From the NCBI GenBank assembly GCA_035296325.1, contig DATHBD010000017.1:1-64000 (forward strand): a stretch of 64,000 nt of DNA. Reading direction: 5' to 3'. Origin of the DNA: DATHBD01 sp035296325. GTDB taxonomy: Bacteria > Actinomycetota > Actinomycetes > Mycobacteriales > Micromonosporaceae. The position numbers and the translations under genes were made by a program. Positions 8,504 through 17,244 of the stretch are shown here, in pieces (position 1 is the first letter of the stretch; every line of letters starts with the position of its first letter). The notes beneath the pieces are model-generated. The model ran no database searches and had not been told where the DNA came from. It was given only the letters and a program-made list of their open reading frames with translations.

Positions 8504-10063
8504 TCAGTCGATGAGCTCGTACGCGGGCAGGGTGAGGAAGTCGACGAACTCGTCGGCGAGTGCCACCTGCTCGAAGAGGCTCCGGGCGTCGTCGAACCGC
8601 CCGGCCCGGAACGCCTCGTCACCGATCCGCGCCCGGATGGCCGCCAGCTCCTCGTCCTCGATGCGGGTCACCAGGTCGGCCGTGACCGTTTCGCCGTTGT
8701 CCAGCCGTACATCGTTGTGGATCCACTGCCACACCTGAGACCGCGAGATCTCCGCGGTCGCTGCGTCCTCCATCAGGTTGTTGATCCCCACCGCCCCGTT
8801 GCCACGCAGCCAGGCCTCGATGTACTGCAGGGCGACCGACACGTTGCTGCGCAGCCCTGCCTCCGTGGCGCCGCCCGGCGTGCTCACCAGATCCAACAGT
8901 TGACCGGCGCTCACCTGCACGTCGTCGCGCAGCCGGTGGAGCTGGTTGGGCCGGTCGCCGAGGGCGGCGTCGAAGACCTCCTGGCAGATCGGGACGAGGT
9001 CGGGGTGCGCGACCCAGGAACCGTCGAAGCCGTCGCCCGCCTCGCGGTCCTTGTCCTCGCGGACCTTCGCCATGGCGACGGCGTTCACCTCGGGGTCGCG
9101 ACGGCTCGGGATGAAGGCCGCCATGCCGCCGATCGCGTAGGCGCCGCGGCGGTGGCAGGTGGAGACCAGCAGTTCGGTGTACGCCCGCATGAACGGCGCG
9201 GTCATGGTGACCGCCCCGCGCTCGGGCAGCACGAACGCCGGCCCGGCGTCGCGGAAATTTTTGATCATGCTGAACAGGTAGTCCCAGCGGCCCGCGTTGA
9301 GCGCGGCGGCGTGCGGGCCGAGCTCGTACAGGATTTCCTCCATCTCGAACGCAGCGGTGATCGTCTCGATCAGCACGGTGGCCCGGATGGTGCCCCGGTC
9401 CAGGCCCAGCACGTCCTCGGCGGCATCGAAGACTTCCCGCCACAGCCGCGCCTCGAGGTGGCTCTCCAGCTTCGGGAGGTAGTAGTACGGCCCGGAGCCG
9501 CGCGCCAGCAGCTCGGCAGCGTTGTGGAAGGCGTACAGGCCGAAGTCGAGGAGCGCTCCGGTGCACGGCTGCCCGTCGACCGGGAAGTGCCGCTCGTCGA
9601 GGTGCCAGCCCCGGGGGCGCACCACGATGGTCGGCTTGGCGCCGTCGGTCAGCGCGTACTGCCGGCCGTCCGGCGCGGTGAACTCGATGGTGCCGCGCAC
9701 CGCGTCGTACAGGTTGACCTGGCCGCCGATCACGTTGCTCCAGTGCGGCGTGTTCGCGTCCTCGTGGTCGGCGAGCCAGACCTTGGCGCCCGAGTTGAGC
9801 GCGTTGATCGCCATCTTGCGCTCGGTGGGGCCGGTGATCTCAACCCGCCGGTCCACCAGTCCCGGCGGCGCCGGCGGGACCTGCCAGGCGGCTTGGCGGA
9901 TCTCGCGGGTCTCCGGAAGGAAGTCCAACTTCCCGGTCCGGCCGATCTCGGTCCGCCGCTCGGCGCGCAACGCGACCAGCTCGCGCCGGCGCGGACCGAA
10001 CCGGCGTTCCAGGTCGGCGACGAATGCGGTGGCCTGCGGGCTCAGAATGTCATTCGGTTCCAC
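8504..10063 (-). CDS. aceB: Malate synthase A
   Basis: A 519-residue malate synthase of the A type, condensing glyoxylate with acetyl-CoA. Family motifs include ALNSGAKVWLADHEDANTP, the catalytic arginine segment RPRGWHLDERH, IETITAAFEMEEILYELGPH, NAGRWDYLFSMIKNF and DGSWVAHPDLVP. Length matches the plant/bacterial A form rather than the longer G form. Position inside the allantoin operon, with no isocitrate lyase nearby, indicates that it consumes glyoxylate released from ureidoglycolate rather than serving acetate growth. It starts nine bases after the permease stop. Confidence 0.96.
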   Translation of the reverse strand: MEPNDILSPQATAFVADLERRFGPRRRELVALRAERRTEIGRTGKLDFLPETREIRQAAWQVPPAPPGLVDRRVEITGPTERKMAINALNSGAKVWLADHEDANTPHWSNVIGGQVNLYDAVRGTIEFTAPDGRQYALTDGAKPTIVVRPRGWHLDERHFPVDGQPCTGALLDFGLYAFHNAAELLARGSGPYYYLPKLESHLEARLWREVFDAAEDVLGLDRGTIRATVLIETITAAFEMEEILYELGPHAAALNAGRWDYLFSMIKNFRDAGPAFVLPERGAVTMTAPFMRAYTELLVSTCHRRGAYAIGGMAAFIPSRRDPEVNAVAMAKVREDKDREAGDGFDGSWVAHPDLVPICQEVFDAALGDRPNQLHRLRDDVQVSAGQLLDLVSTPGGATEAGLRSNVSVALQYIEAWLRGNGAVGINNLMEDAATAEISRSQVWQWIHNDVRLDNGETVTADLVTRIEDEELAAIRARIGDEAFRAGRFDDARSLFEQVALADEFVDFLTLPAYELID

Positions 10064-10072
10064 CCCTGCACC

Positions 10073-11572
10073 CTATGCGGGGTTCGGCGCCGGTAGGGCG
10101 GTCGTAGCGGGATCCGGTGCCGCCGTCCCGGCCGGCCCGACCTCCGGTCGCCCCCGGGCGATCAGCCAGTACAGGCCGCCACCGAGGATCGCTCCGATGA
10201 ACCAGGAGAACGGCGCCAGGTCGGAGAACGCCTTGACCAGCGCGAGGATCGCGGTGATCGTCGCCGAGACGCCGAAGGCGAGGAACGCCCGCACGTTCAC
10301 TCCTTTGGTGTACGCGTACCTGCCGTCCGCGCGGAAGAGCTCGGCCACGTCCACCCGTTGCCGGCGCAACAGCCAGTAGTCGATCATGATGATGCCGAAG
10401 AGGGGGCCCATGAAGGCGCCCAGCGCGCCGAGGAAGTAGTTCACCGCCACCGGGGTGGCGTACAGCTTCCACGGCATGACGAGGAGCGCCAGCGTGGCTG
10501 CGATGTACCCGCCTCGCTTGAAGCTCAGCCTGGACGGTGCGATGTTGGCGATGTCGTACGCCGCCGAGACGAAGTTCGCCACCACGTTGATGCCGAGCGT
10601 GGCGACCGTGAAGGTGACCGCACCGAGCAGCAGGATGACCAGGCTGTCTACCCTCGCGACGATGTCCACCGGGTTGGGCAGGAACTCGCCGTACACCGCC
10701 TTGCTGCCGGCGGTGACCAGCACCGTCACGATGGCGAACGCGATGAAGTTGACCGGCAGCCCGAGCAGGTTGCCCAGCCGCACCGCGCGCATCGACGGGG
10801 CGAACCGCGAGAAGTCGCAGAAGTTCAGGTACAGCGCCGCGAAGTACGACACGGTCAGCGCCATCGCGGAGAAGAACTGCAGGATCTGCTCTCCGGTGGA
10901 GAGTTGCACACTGCTCAGGTTCAGCGAAACATTGCCGCCGGCCTTGACCAGGATCCAGACGGCGAGCACCGCCATCACCACCCAGATCGCCGGGCCGGCC
11001 CAGTCCTGGAACCGGCGTACCGTCTCCATGCCGCGCCGGATGATCAGGAGTTGTACCGCCCAGATGGCGAGGAAGCAGATCCAGCCGAGTGGCGACAGCC
11101 CGAGGAACCCCCCACCGGTCATCGGCTCGAGGCCGGGAAATGCCTTGAGCAGCAGCACGATCACGGCCACCGAGGCAAGGTAGGTCTGGATCCCGTACCA
11201 GGCGATGCCGACCAGCGCGCGGATCATCGCCGGCAGGTTGGCCCCGAAGACGCCGAAGCTGATCCGGGCGATCACCGGGTACGGCACACCGAGTCGCTGC
11301 CCCATCGCTCCGGTGAGGTTCATCAGCCCGTACACGATGAATATGGCGAACACCAGCGCGGCCAGCACCCACCAGCCGTTGAGACCGAGGAAGAACAGCC
11401 CGGCCGCGAAGGTGTACCCGCCGATGCTGTGCACGTCGGACATCCACATGCAGAAGAGGCTGTACACCCCCCAGTTCTTCTTGGTCGCCGGTGCCAGATC
11501 TTCGTTGTAGAGCCGACCGTCCCGAGGAACATCGGGCGTCGAGGTGGGGGCGGAGGTGTCAAGCACGGCCAT
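10073..11572 (-). CDS. NCS1-family nucleobase/allantoin permease
   Basis: A 499-residue integral membrane transporter of the NCS1 (purine, cytosine, uracil, hydantoin, allantoin) family, with about twelve hydrophobic segments. The N-terminus NEDLAPATKKNWGVYSLFCMWMSDVHSIG is the hallmark entry to TM1, and GTIG-like and AWYGIQTYLAS segments follow. An upstream in-frame ATG at 11608 is possible; 11572 is chosen for GGGGAGG five bases ahead. First gene of the allantoin operon, so allantoin or a purine is the likely cargo. The short C-terminal tail is Pro/Ala rich. Confidence 0.9.
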   Translation of the reverse strand: MAVLDTSAPTSTPDVPRDGRLYNEDLAPATKKNWGVYSLFCMWMSDVHSIGGYTFAAGLFFLGLNGWWVLAALVFAIFIVYGLMNLTGAMGQRLGVPYPVIARISFGVFGANLPAMIRALVGIAWYGIQTYLASVAVIVLLLKAFPGLEPMTGGGFLGLSPLGWICFLAIWAVQLLIIRRGMETVRRFQDWAGPAIWVVMAVLAVWILVKAGGNVSLNLSSVQLSTGEQILQFFSAMALTVSYFAALYLNFCDFSRFAPSMRAVRLGNLLGLPVNFIAFAIVTVLVTAGSKAVYGEFLPNPVDIVARVDSLVILLLGAVTFTVATLGINVVANFVSAAYDIANIAPSRLSFKRGGYIAATLALLVMPWKLYATPVAVNYFLGALGAFMGPLFGIIMIDYWLLRRQRVDVAELFRADGRYAYTKGVNVRAFLAFGVSATITAILALVKAFSDLAPFSWFIGAILGGGLYWLIARGRPEVGPAGTAAPDPATTALPAPNPA

Positions 11573-11665
11573 GGCGGCCTCCCCGGGGAGTCGAAACGTC
11601 CAGGCCACCTATCGTCCAGCCGCGTGTTACGGCGAGTGTCCTCGCAGGTAATCGAGTTGTGACGA

Positions 11666-12664
11666 TCAACGCCCGGGGTTGGGTCCCGGCGCGGCCTGGC
11701 GATAGGCGGCCCAGATCTCCGGCCGCAGCCGCCCGCCGGCGGCCACCTCGAGCCCTGCGCTGCGAGCCCATGAGCGCACTTCGGCGGTTGACGGCTCCGG
11801 CTCCGGCGGCGGCGCGGGCACCGGCAGATCGGCCAACCTACCCAGCGCTTCTGCGTCGTCGCGGGCATGACGCACCGCCGCCGCCAACCAGCGGTACGTC
11901 CACTCCTCGGCGAGCGCCCGCGTGTCGGTGAACACGATCGGCACCTGCGGCCAGGCCACCTGCAACTCCGCCAACCCGTCGGCTACGACGGCCGGACGGA
12001 CTCGGTCGAGCTTGAAGACCCCCGCGTACCGGTCCTCGACCACGATCGCCGCCCGGGGCAGCGCGGCGAGATCGCCCATCAGGTACTTGAGCCGGTTACC
12101 GGTGAGCGATGAGACCAGATCGGCGAGCGACTTGCGCTCGACGGAGGCGACCAACCGGCCGTCCACCGCCACCGCGTAGTCGCCGGCGGGGAGCGGACGC
12201 GACACCACCGTGACCCGCTGGTCGGCGAATCGGTACGGGTACCGCTCCCGGTGGTCGACGAGAATCTCCAGCTCCGCGATGCCCCCGGCGCGCGCGGTCG
12301 GACGGCGTACCCCGGGGCGGGACTGCTTGACCGTGCGCGGCGACTGCCAGAACACCACCTCCCGCCCACGCGCCGAGGTGAACACGAACTGCGAGCGGTG
12401 TTCCCGAGCACGATCGAGCACCAGCTCCACGGCGGCCCCGCGACGTACGCACGACCGGACCGGAATGCGCTCCAGCACCTCCACGCCATCCGGCCAGCCG
12501 TCGACCGGATGGCAGTACACCGCCGAGGTACGCGGCCAGACGTCGCGCGCCTTGAACGCGAGGCCGCGGCCGCTGAGCGGAACCCACAGCAGGTACGGCA
12601 GCGCCGAGTCAGGCTCCGGGTTTCGCGCCACGACGAAGTCCACCACGCCCCCATGGTGTCCCAT
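11666..12664 (-). CDS. ERCC4-type nuclease with C-terminal Lsr2-like DNA-binding domain
   Basis: About 332 residues. Residues 134-235 form an ERCC4 (XPF-family) nuclease: VDHRERYPY at 136-144, then GDY at 161-163 and VERKSLADLVSSL from 175, the GDX(n)ERKX(3)D active-site pattern. The last 41 residues (STAEVRSWARSAG...GRLRPEIWAAY) closely resemble the C-terminal AT-hook-like DNA-binding domain of Lsr2. The N-terminal 130 residues are unassigned. The start is uncertain: ATG at 12664 is used, but a longer ORF reaches 12700 and GTG starts lie at about 12649; none has a good ribosome site. It lies divergent from a vapC remnant. Role is probably DNA repair or processing at bound chromatin; this is inferred. 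Confidence 0.75.
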   Translation of the reverse strand: MGHHGGVVDFVVARNPEPDSALPYLLWVPLSGRGLAFKARDVWPRTSAVYCHPVDGWPDGVEVLERIPVRSCVRRGAAVELVLDRAREHRSQFVFTSARGREVVFWQSPRTVKQSRPGVRRPTARAGGIAELEILVDHRERYPYRFADQRVTVVSRPLPAGDYAVAVDGRLVASVERKSLADLVSSLTGNRLKYLMGDLAALPRAAIVVEDRYAGVFKLDRVRPAVVADGLAELQVAWPQVPIVFTDTRALAEEWTYRWLAAAVRHARDDAEALGRLADLPVPAPPPEPEPSTAEVRSWARSAGLEVAAGGRLRPEIWAAYRQAAPGPNPGR

Positions 12665-12674
12665 GCAATGCCAG

Positions 12675-12977
12675 ATGACCGCACTGGAATACCTGAACAA
12701 CGCCCGGGACCCGAAAAGCTACGAGTTGATCTGGGGTGCCCTGCACGGGCACCGGTGGTTCGACGTCACAACGCGGGCGATGGATCGGGCGCTCGCTGTC
12801 CACCGGCAGCTCGCCGCGACCAGCCAGCACCGTCACTTCCGGTTGCCCGACCTGATCATCGCCGCCACAGCGGAGCAGCACGGCGCAACGGTGTTGCACT
12901 ATGACGCCGACTACGACCGCATTGCCGCGCTGACCGGTCAACCCGTCGAGTGGGTCGCCCCCATGGGCTCCCTGTAG
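12675..12977 (+). pseudogene. VapC-type PIN toxin, C-terminal remnant
   Basis: One hundred codons matching the C-terminal two thirds of actinobacterial PIN-domain toxins: the EYLNNARD segment with the second acidic residue, HRHFRLPDLIIAATAEQHG with the third, LHYDADYDRIA with the fourth, and the family ending VEWVAPMGSL. The N-terminal 35-45 residues, including the first strand and its catalytic Asp (usually YLVDKSA), are missing, and no VapB antitoxin gene is adjacent. The gene butts against the divergent ERCC4 nuclease at one end and the xanthine dehydrogenase stop at the other. It is probably inactive. Confidence 0.75.
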
Positions 12978-15344
12978 TCATCCGACGATGTGCTCGGGGC
13001 GGATCGGCACCCGGGTCAGTGGCTTGCCCGTGGCCGCCCGCACCGCGGCCACGATGGCCGGGGTCGACGAGATGGTCGGTGGCTCGCCCACGCCGCGCAG
13101 GCCGTACGGCGCGTCCGGGTCGCCGTACTCGAGGACGGCGAGGCGCATCGGCGGCATGTCCAGGATGGTGGGGATCAGATAGTCGGTGAAGGACGGGTTG
13201 CGGACCAGCCCGTCGACCACCTGGATCTCCTCCATCAGCGCCAGCCCGAGCCCCTGCGCGGTGCCGCCGTGGATCTGGCCCTCCACCGCCTGCGGATTGA
13301 TCGCCTTGCCGACGTCCTGTGCGGTCACGATCTCCACCACCCGGACCAGGCCGAGCTCCACATCAACGTCGACAGTGGCCCGGTGCGCCGCGAAGGCGTA
13401 CTGCACATGGGCGTCACCCTGGCCGGTCACCGGGTCCAGCGGCGAGGTCGGCCGATGCCGCCACCGCACCGTCTCCTCGATCGGCGCCTCGCCGACCAGG
13501 TCGACCAGATCACCCAGGATCTCCCCGGAAACCGCGACGATCTTGCCGTTGCGCAGCGCGGCCGCCGGGTCGCCGGCACGAGCCAGCAGCTCCGCACGGA
13601 TCGCTTCGCACGCGGCCCGGACGGCGCCGCCGGTCATGTACGTCTGGCGCGACGCCGACGTCGATCCGGCGCTGCCGACGCCCGTGTCGGCGGTCGCAAC
13701 GGTGACCCGGTCCACCCCCAGCTCGGTGCGCACGATCTGCGCCTGCACCGTGACGACGCCCTGGCCGACCTCCGCCGCGGCGGTGTGGACCAGCACGGCC
13801 GGTTCACCGGCGACCAGTTCCAGCCGGACCCGGGCGGTGGCGTAGTCGTCGAATCCTTCGGAGAAGCAGACGTTCTTGATGCCGATGGCGTACCCGACGC
13901 CCCGCACCACACCCTCGCCGTGCGTGGTGTTCGCGACGCCGCCCGGCCACTCCCGGGCGTCGCCGGTGGCGGCGGCCGGTGGCGCGAAGTCGCCCAGCCG
14001 GCTCAGCACCTCGGTCACCGGCGCCGGCGCGGCCACCACCTGACCCGTGGGCATGGTGTCGCCCGGACGCAGCGCGTTGCGCAGCCGCACCTCCATGGGG
14101 TGCAGCCCGAGCTCAGTGGCGAGGCGGTCCATCTGCGACTCGTACGCGAAGCAGGCCTGCACCGCGCCGAACCCGCGCATCGCCCCGCACGGCGGGTTGT
14201 TGGTGTAGACGACATACGCGTCCATCAGCACGTTGTCCACTTTGTACGGCCCGACGCCCAGCGTCGCGGCGTTCGCGCACACCGCGGTGGAGCTGGAGGC
14301 GTACGCCCCACCGTCGAGCACGATCCGCGCCTTGACGTAGAGCAGCGTGCCGTCGGAGGTGGCGCCGTGCTCGTAGGAGAGCGTGGCCGGGTGCCGGTGG
14401 ACGTGGCCGTAGAACGACTCCTCGCGGGAGTACACCATCTTGACCGGTCGGCGGGTGTGCAGTGCCAGCATGCAGGCATGCACCTGCATGGACAGATCCT
14501 CGCGCGCGCCGAACGCACCACCCACCCCGCTGAGGATCAGCCGGATCAGCTCCGCGGGCAGCCCGAGCGCGGCCGCCACCTGGCGCTGGTCCACATGCAG
14601 CCACTGGGTCGCCACGTACAGGTCGACGCCGCCGTCCTCGGCCGGCACCGCAAGGCCGGACTCCGGCCCGAGAAACGCCTGATCCTGCATGCCGACCTGG
14701 TAATCGCCTCGGACGACGACGTCAGCGGTGGCCTGGACGGCAGCGGGGTCCCCCTTGCGGATCGGCACATGCCGCAGCACGTTGCCGCCGTCGTGCGGGC
14801 CGTCACCCGGCCCGTGCCCCGGCTCGGCGCCGCCGGTCACCGCGAAGTCCGCGATGTTGCCGTGCACGAGCGGTGAACCGGCCGACATCGCGACGGCGGC
14901 GTCCACAATGGGCGGCAGGGGCTCGTACTCCACCCGGATCCGCGCGGCGGCCCGCCGTGCGGTCTCCGGATGGTCCGCCGCCACGATCGCGACAGCCTCG
15001 CCCTGGTAGCGCACCTCGCCGAAGGCCAGCACCGGCTGGTCCGCGATCTCCAGCCCGTACCGCCGTTCGCCGGGCACGTCGTCGGCGGTCAGCACGGCGT
15101 GCACCCCGGGCAGGGTCAGCGCATCGGTGATGTCGACACCGACGATCCGGGCCCGGGGGTACGGACTACGCAGGGTCGCGCCCCAGAGCATGTCGTCGGC
15201 CCACAGGTCCGAGGAGAAGGCGAACTCCCCCTTGACCTTCAAGGTGCCGTCCGGACGACGTGGGCTCCGGCCCACCCCGCCCGCCGCGGCACCCGACCCG
15301 GCAGCCGTCACCGGGCTCGCCACAACCGTTGGGCTCGCCGTCAT
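12978..15344 (-). CDS. pucD: Xanthine dehydrogenase, molybdopterin-binding subunit
   Basis: A 788-residue large subunit of a three-subunit xanthine dehydrogenase, oxidising hypoxanthine and xanthine to urate. It has the molybdenum-hydroxylase motifs GVGGAFGARED, CGAMRGFGAVQ, AAEVGQGV and near the C-terminus GLRGVGEPP with the catalytic Glu. Length and the two-domain layout are normal for the split bacterial enzyme. The start ATG overlaps the stop of the deaminase gene by four bases. It is the last gene of the seven-gene operon, abutting the vapC remnant. Confidence 0.95.
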   Translation of the reverse strand: MTASPTVVASPVTAAGSGAAAGGVGRSPRRPDGTLKVKGEFAFSSDLWADDMLWGATLRSPYPRARIVGVDITDALTLPGVHAVLTADDVPGERRYGLEIADQPVLAFGEVRYQGEAVAIVAADHPETARRAAARIRVEYEPLPPIVDAAVAMSAGSPLVHGNIADFAVTGGAEPGHGPGDGPHDGGNVLRHVPIRKGDPAAVQATADVVVRGDYQVGMQDQAFLGPESGLAVPAEDGGVDLYVATQWLHVDQRQVAAALGLPAELIRLILSGVGGAFGAREDLSMQVHACMLALHTRRPVKMVYSREESFYGHVHRHPATLSYEHGATSDGTLLYVKARIVLDGGAYASSSTAVCANAATLGVGPYKVDNVLMDAYVVYTNNPPCGAMRGFGAVQACFAYESQMDRLATELGLHPMEVRLRNALRPGDTMPTGQVVAAPAPVTEVLSRLGDFAPPAAATGDAREWPGGVANTTHGEGVVRGVGYAIGIKNVCFSEGFDDYATARVRLELVAGEPAVLVHTAAAEVGQGVVTVQAQIVRTELGVDRVTVATADTGVGSAGSTSASRQTYMTGGAVRAACEAIRAELLARAGDPAAALRNGKIVAVSGEILGDLVDLVGEAPIEETVRWRHRPTSPLDPVTGQGDAHVQYAFAAHRATVDVDVELGLVRVVEIVTAQDVGKAINPQAVEGQIHGGTAQGLGLALMEEIQVVDGLVRNPSFTDYLIPTILDMPPMRLAVLEYGDPDAPYGLRGVGEPPTISSTPAIVAAVRAATGKPLTRVPIRPEHIVG

Positions 15345-16699
15345 CGGGTCAGCCGGATCAGCCGGCGGTGCGCCCGGCGCAGGCCGCGCGCCAGGTCACC
15401 GACCTCGGCGGTCCGCAGCTCGCCGCGCTCCACCACCGGCTCGCCGCCCACCAGGAGCACCTTGACCGGTGCGGGCGGCCCGAGGACCAACGCCGCGACC
15501 GGGTCGTCGATGCCGACATGACCCAGGCCGTCCAGGCGCCACAGCGCGATGTCAGCCAGCTTGCCCACCTCCAACGACCCCAACTCGTCCGCGCGGCCCA
15601 GGCAGCGCGCCCCGCCGATGGTGCCGATCCGCAGCGCCTCCCGCGCGTTCAGGGCGGCCGGGCCGCCGCGCAGCCGGGCGGCGTAGAGCGCCTGCCGGAG
15701 CTCCGGGCCGAGCTGGCCGGTCTCCTGCGATGCTGCGCCGTCCACGCCCAGCCCGACCGGTCCGCCAGCATCGAGCAGCTCCCGGATCGGCGCGATGCCG
15801 GCGCCCAGCCGGGCGTTGGAGCTCGGACAGTGGGCAACGCCGGTGCCGGTCGCCGCGAGCCTCGTGATGGACGGGCCGTCGAGGTGGACCCCGTGCGCCA
15901 GCCAGACATCGTCGCCCAGCCAGCCGAGATCCTCGGCGTACTCGGTCGGCGTTCGCCCGTACTGCTCCCGGCAGAATTCATCCTCCTCGACGGTCTCGGC
16001 GAGGTGGGTGTGCAGCCGCACGCCGCGTCGGCGGGCCAGTGCCGCAGCCTCGCGCATGAGCTTGGGCGTGACCGAGAACGGCGAGCACGGGGCGACCGCC
16101 ACGCGCAGCATCGCGCCCGGCGACGGATCGTGGTAGCGGTCCACCGCCTCCTCCGTCGCCGCCAGGGCACTGTCGGTGTCCTCCACGATGCTGTCCGGGG
16201 GCAACCCGCCGGCGGACCGGCCGAGGTCCATCGACCCTCGGCACGGGTGGAAGCGCAGGCCGATCGCGCGGGCCGCGTCGACCTGCGCGGCGAAGAGGTC
16301 GCCGCGCCCGGCAGGGTAGACGTAGTGGTGATCCGTCGAGGTGCTGGCGCCGGAGAGCGCCAACCACGCCAGGCCGGCTCCGGTCGTGGCATGCACGAGT
16401 TCGGCGTCGATGCCGGTCCAGACGGGGTACAGCTCGGTGAGCCACTCGAAGAGGGTGGCCTGCTGAGCGAGGCCGCGAGTGGCCCACTGGTACAGGTGGT
16501 GATGCGTGTTGACCAGCCCGGGGGTGGCGAGGCAGCCGGTGCCGTCGACGTAGCGGACCGCCCGGTGGTACCGGCCGGCGTGGCCGCTGCCGACGGCGAC
16601 GATCCGGTCGCCGTCCACGACGACATGCCCGTCGGCGTACTCCGTGCCGTCGCTGTCGACCGTGGCAACCGCACAGTCCTGGATGATCGTGATCGTCAT
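15341..16699 (-). CDS. 8-oxoguanine / guanine deaminase (amidohydrolase)
   Basis: A 452-residue metal-dependent amidohydrolase of the 8-oxoguanine deaminase/AtzB-like group. Motifs: TPGLVNTHHHLYQ (first metal pair), LHTHLAETVEEDEF, AHGVHLD and GLGVDGAASQ with the metal-bound Asp. Deamination of guanine or 8-oxoguanine would yield xanthine or urate for the enzymes encoded around it. The longer upstream reading is not needed: ATG at 16699 overlaps the iron-sulfur subunit stop (ATGA). Placement between two xanthine dehydrogenase subunit genes supports purine deamination; guanine versus 8-oxoguanine cannot be decided from sequence alone. Confidence 0.88.
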   Translation of the reverse strand: MTITIIQDCAVATVDSDGTEYADGHVVVDGDRIVAVGSGHAGRYHRAVRYVDGTGCLATPGLVNTHHHLYQWATRGLAQQATLFEWLTELYPVWTGIDAELVHATTGAGLAWLALSGASTSTDHHYVYPAGRGDLFAAQVDAARAIGLRFHPCRGSMDLGRSAGGLPPDSIVEDTDSALAATEEAVDRYHDPSPGAMLRVAVAPCSPFSVTPKLMREAAALARRRGVRLHTHLAETVEEDEFCREQYGRTPTEYAEDLGWLGDDVWLAHGVHLDGPSITRLAATGTGVAHCPSSNARLGAGIAPIRELLDAGGPVGLGVDGAASQETGQLGPELRQALYAARLRGGPAALNAREALRIGTIGGARCLGRADELGSLEVGKLADIALWRLDGLGHVGIDDPVAALVLGPPAPVKVLLVGGEPVVERGELRTAEVGDLARGLRRAHRRLIRLTR

Positions 16700-17244
16700 G
16701 CGCCGCTCCGCGTCCGGCTGACCCGTTCCACCGCTGATGGCGACACTGCCGTAGGACCGGCCAGACGATCCGCCGCCAGCCGGACGGCGTCCAGGATCTT
16801 CTCGTATCCGGTGCACCGGCACAGGTTGCCGGCCAGCGCCTCACGGATCTCCGGATCGGTCAGGGCGGGCCCGCCCGTTCCGGCCGCGTCGCCCGCGCGG
16901 GTCAGCAGGTCATGGACTGCCACGATGAGCCCGGGGGTGCAGAACCCGCACTGCACGGCGCCCGCTTCGACGAACGCCTCCTGTACCGGATGCAGCACCC
17001 CACCGGAGGCAAGGCCCTCCACTGTGGTCACCACGCTGCCTTCAGCCTGGCCGGCCGCGACGAGGCAGGCGCACACCGCGACACCGTCGAGGTAGACCGT
17101 GCACGAACCACACTCACCCTGCTCGCACGCGTTTTTGGCACCGGGCAGGCTGAGGCGTTCGCGGAGCACGTACAGCAGGCTCTCGCCTTCCCAGACGTCG
17201 TCCGCCTCCATTGACACGCCGTTCACGGTGCAGCGCAGTCTCAT
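16696..17244 (-). CDS. pucE: Xanthine dehydrogenase, [2Fe-2S] subunit
   Basis: A 182-residue small subunit with two iron-sulfur sites. The plant-ferredoxin-like cluster uses Cys40, Cys45, Cys48 and Cys60 (CEQGECGSC...C), and the second cluster uses Cys99, Cys102, Cys142 and Cys144 (CGFC...CRC in LCRCTGYEKI). It relays electrons from the molybdenum site to FAD. ATG at 17244 overlaps the FAD-subunit stop by four bases, fixing this start against a much longer open frame. The C-terminal 30 residues are a variable tail. Confidence 0.95.
   Translation of the reverse strand: MRLRCTVNGVSMEADDVWEGESLLYVLRERLSLPGAKNACEQGECGSCTVYLDGVAVCACLVAAGQAEGSVVTTVEGLASGGVLHPVQEAFVEAGAVQCGFCTPGLIVAVHDLLTRAGDAAGTGGPALTDPEIREALAGNLCRCTGYEKILDAVRLAADRLAGPTAVSPSAVERVSRTRSGA

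Noticed and set aside
8375..10096. 573-codon plus-strand frame antisense to malate synthase
   Set aside because: It is a GC-driven shadow: the opposite strand carries complete malate synthase motifs, and the antisense translation is low-complexity Arg/Gly/Val with no domain.
12990..14876. 628-codon plus-strand frame antisense to the xanthine dehydrogenase large subunit
   Set aside because: The minus strand encodes a full molybdenum hydroxylase subunit; the antisense frame has no recognisable feature.
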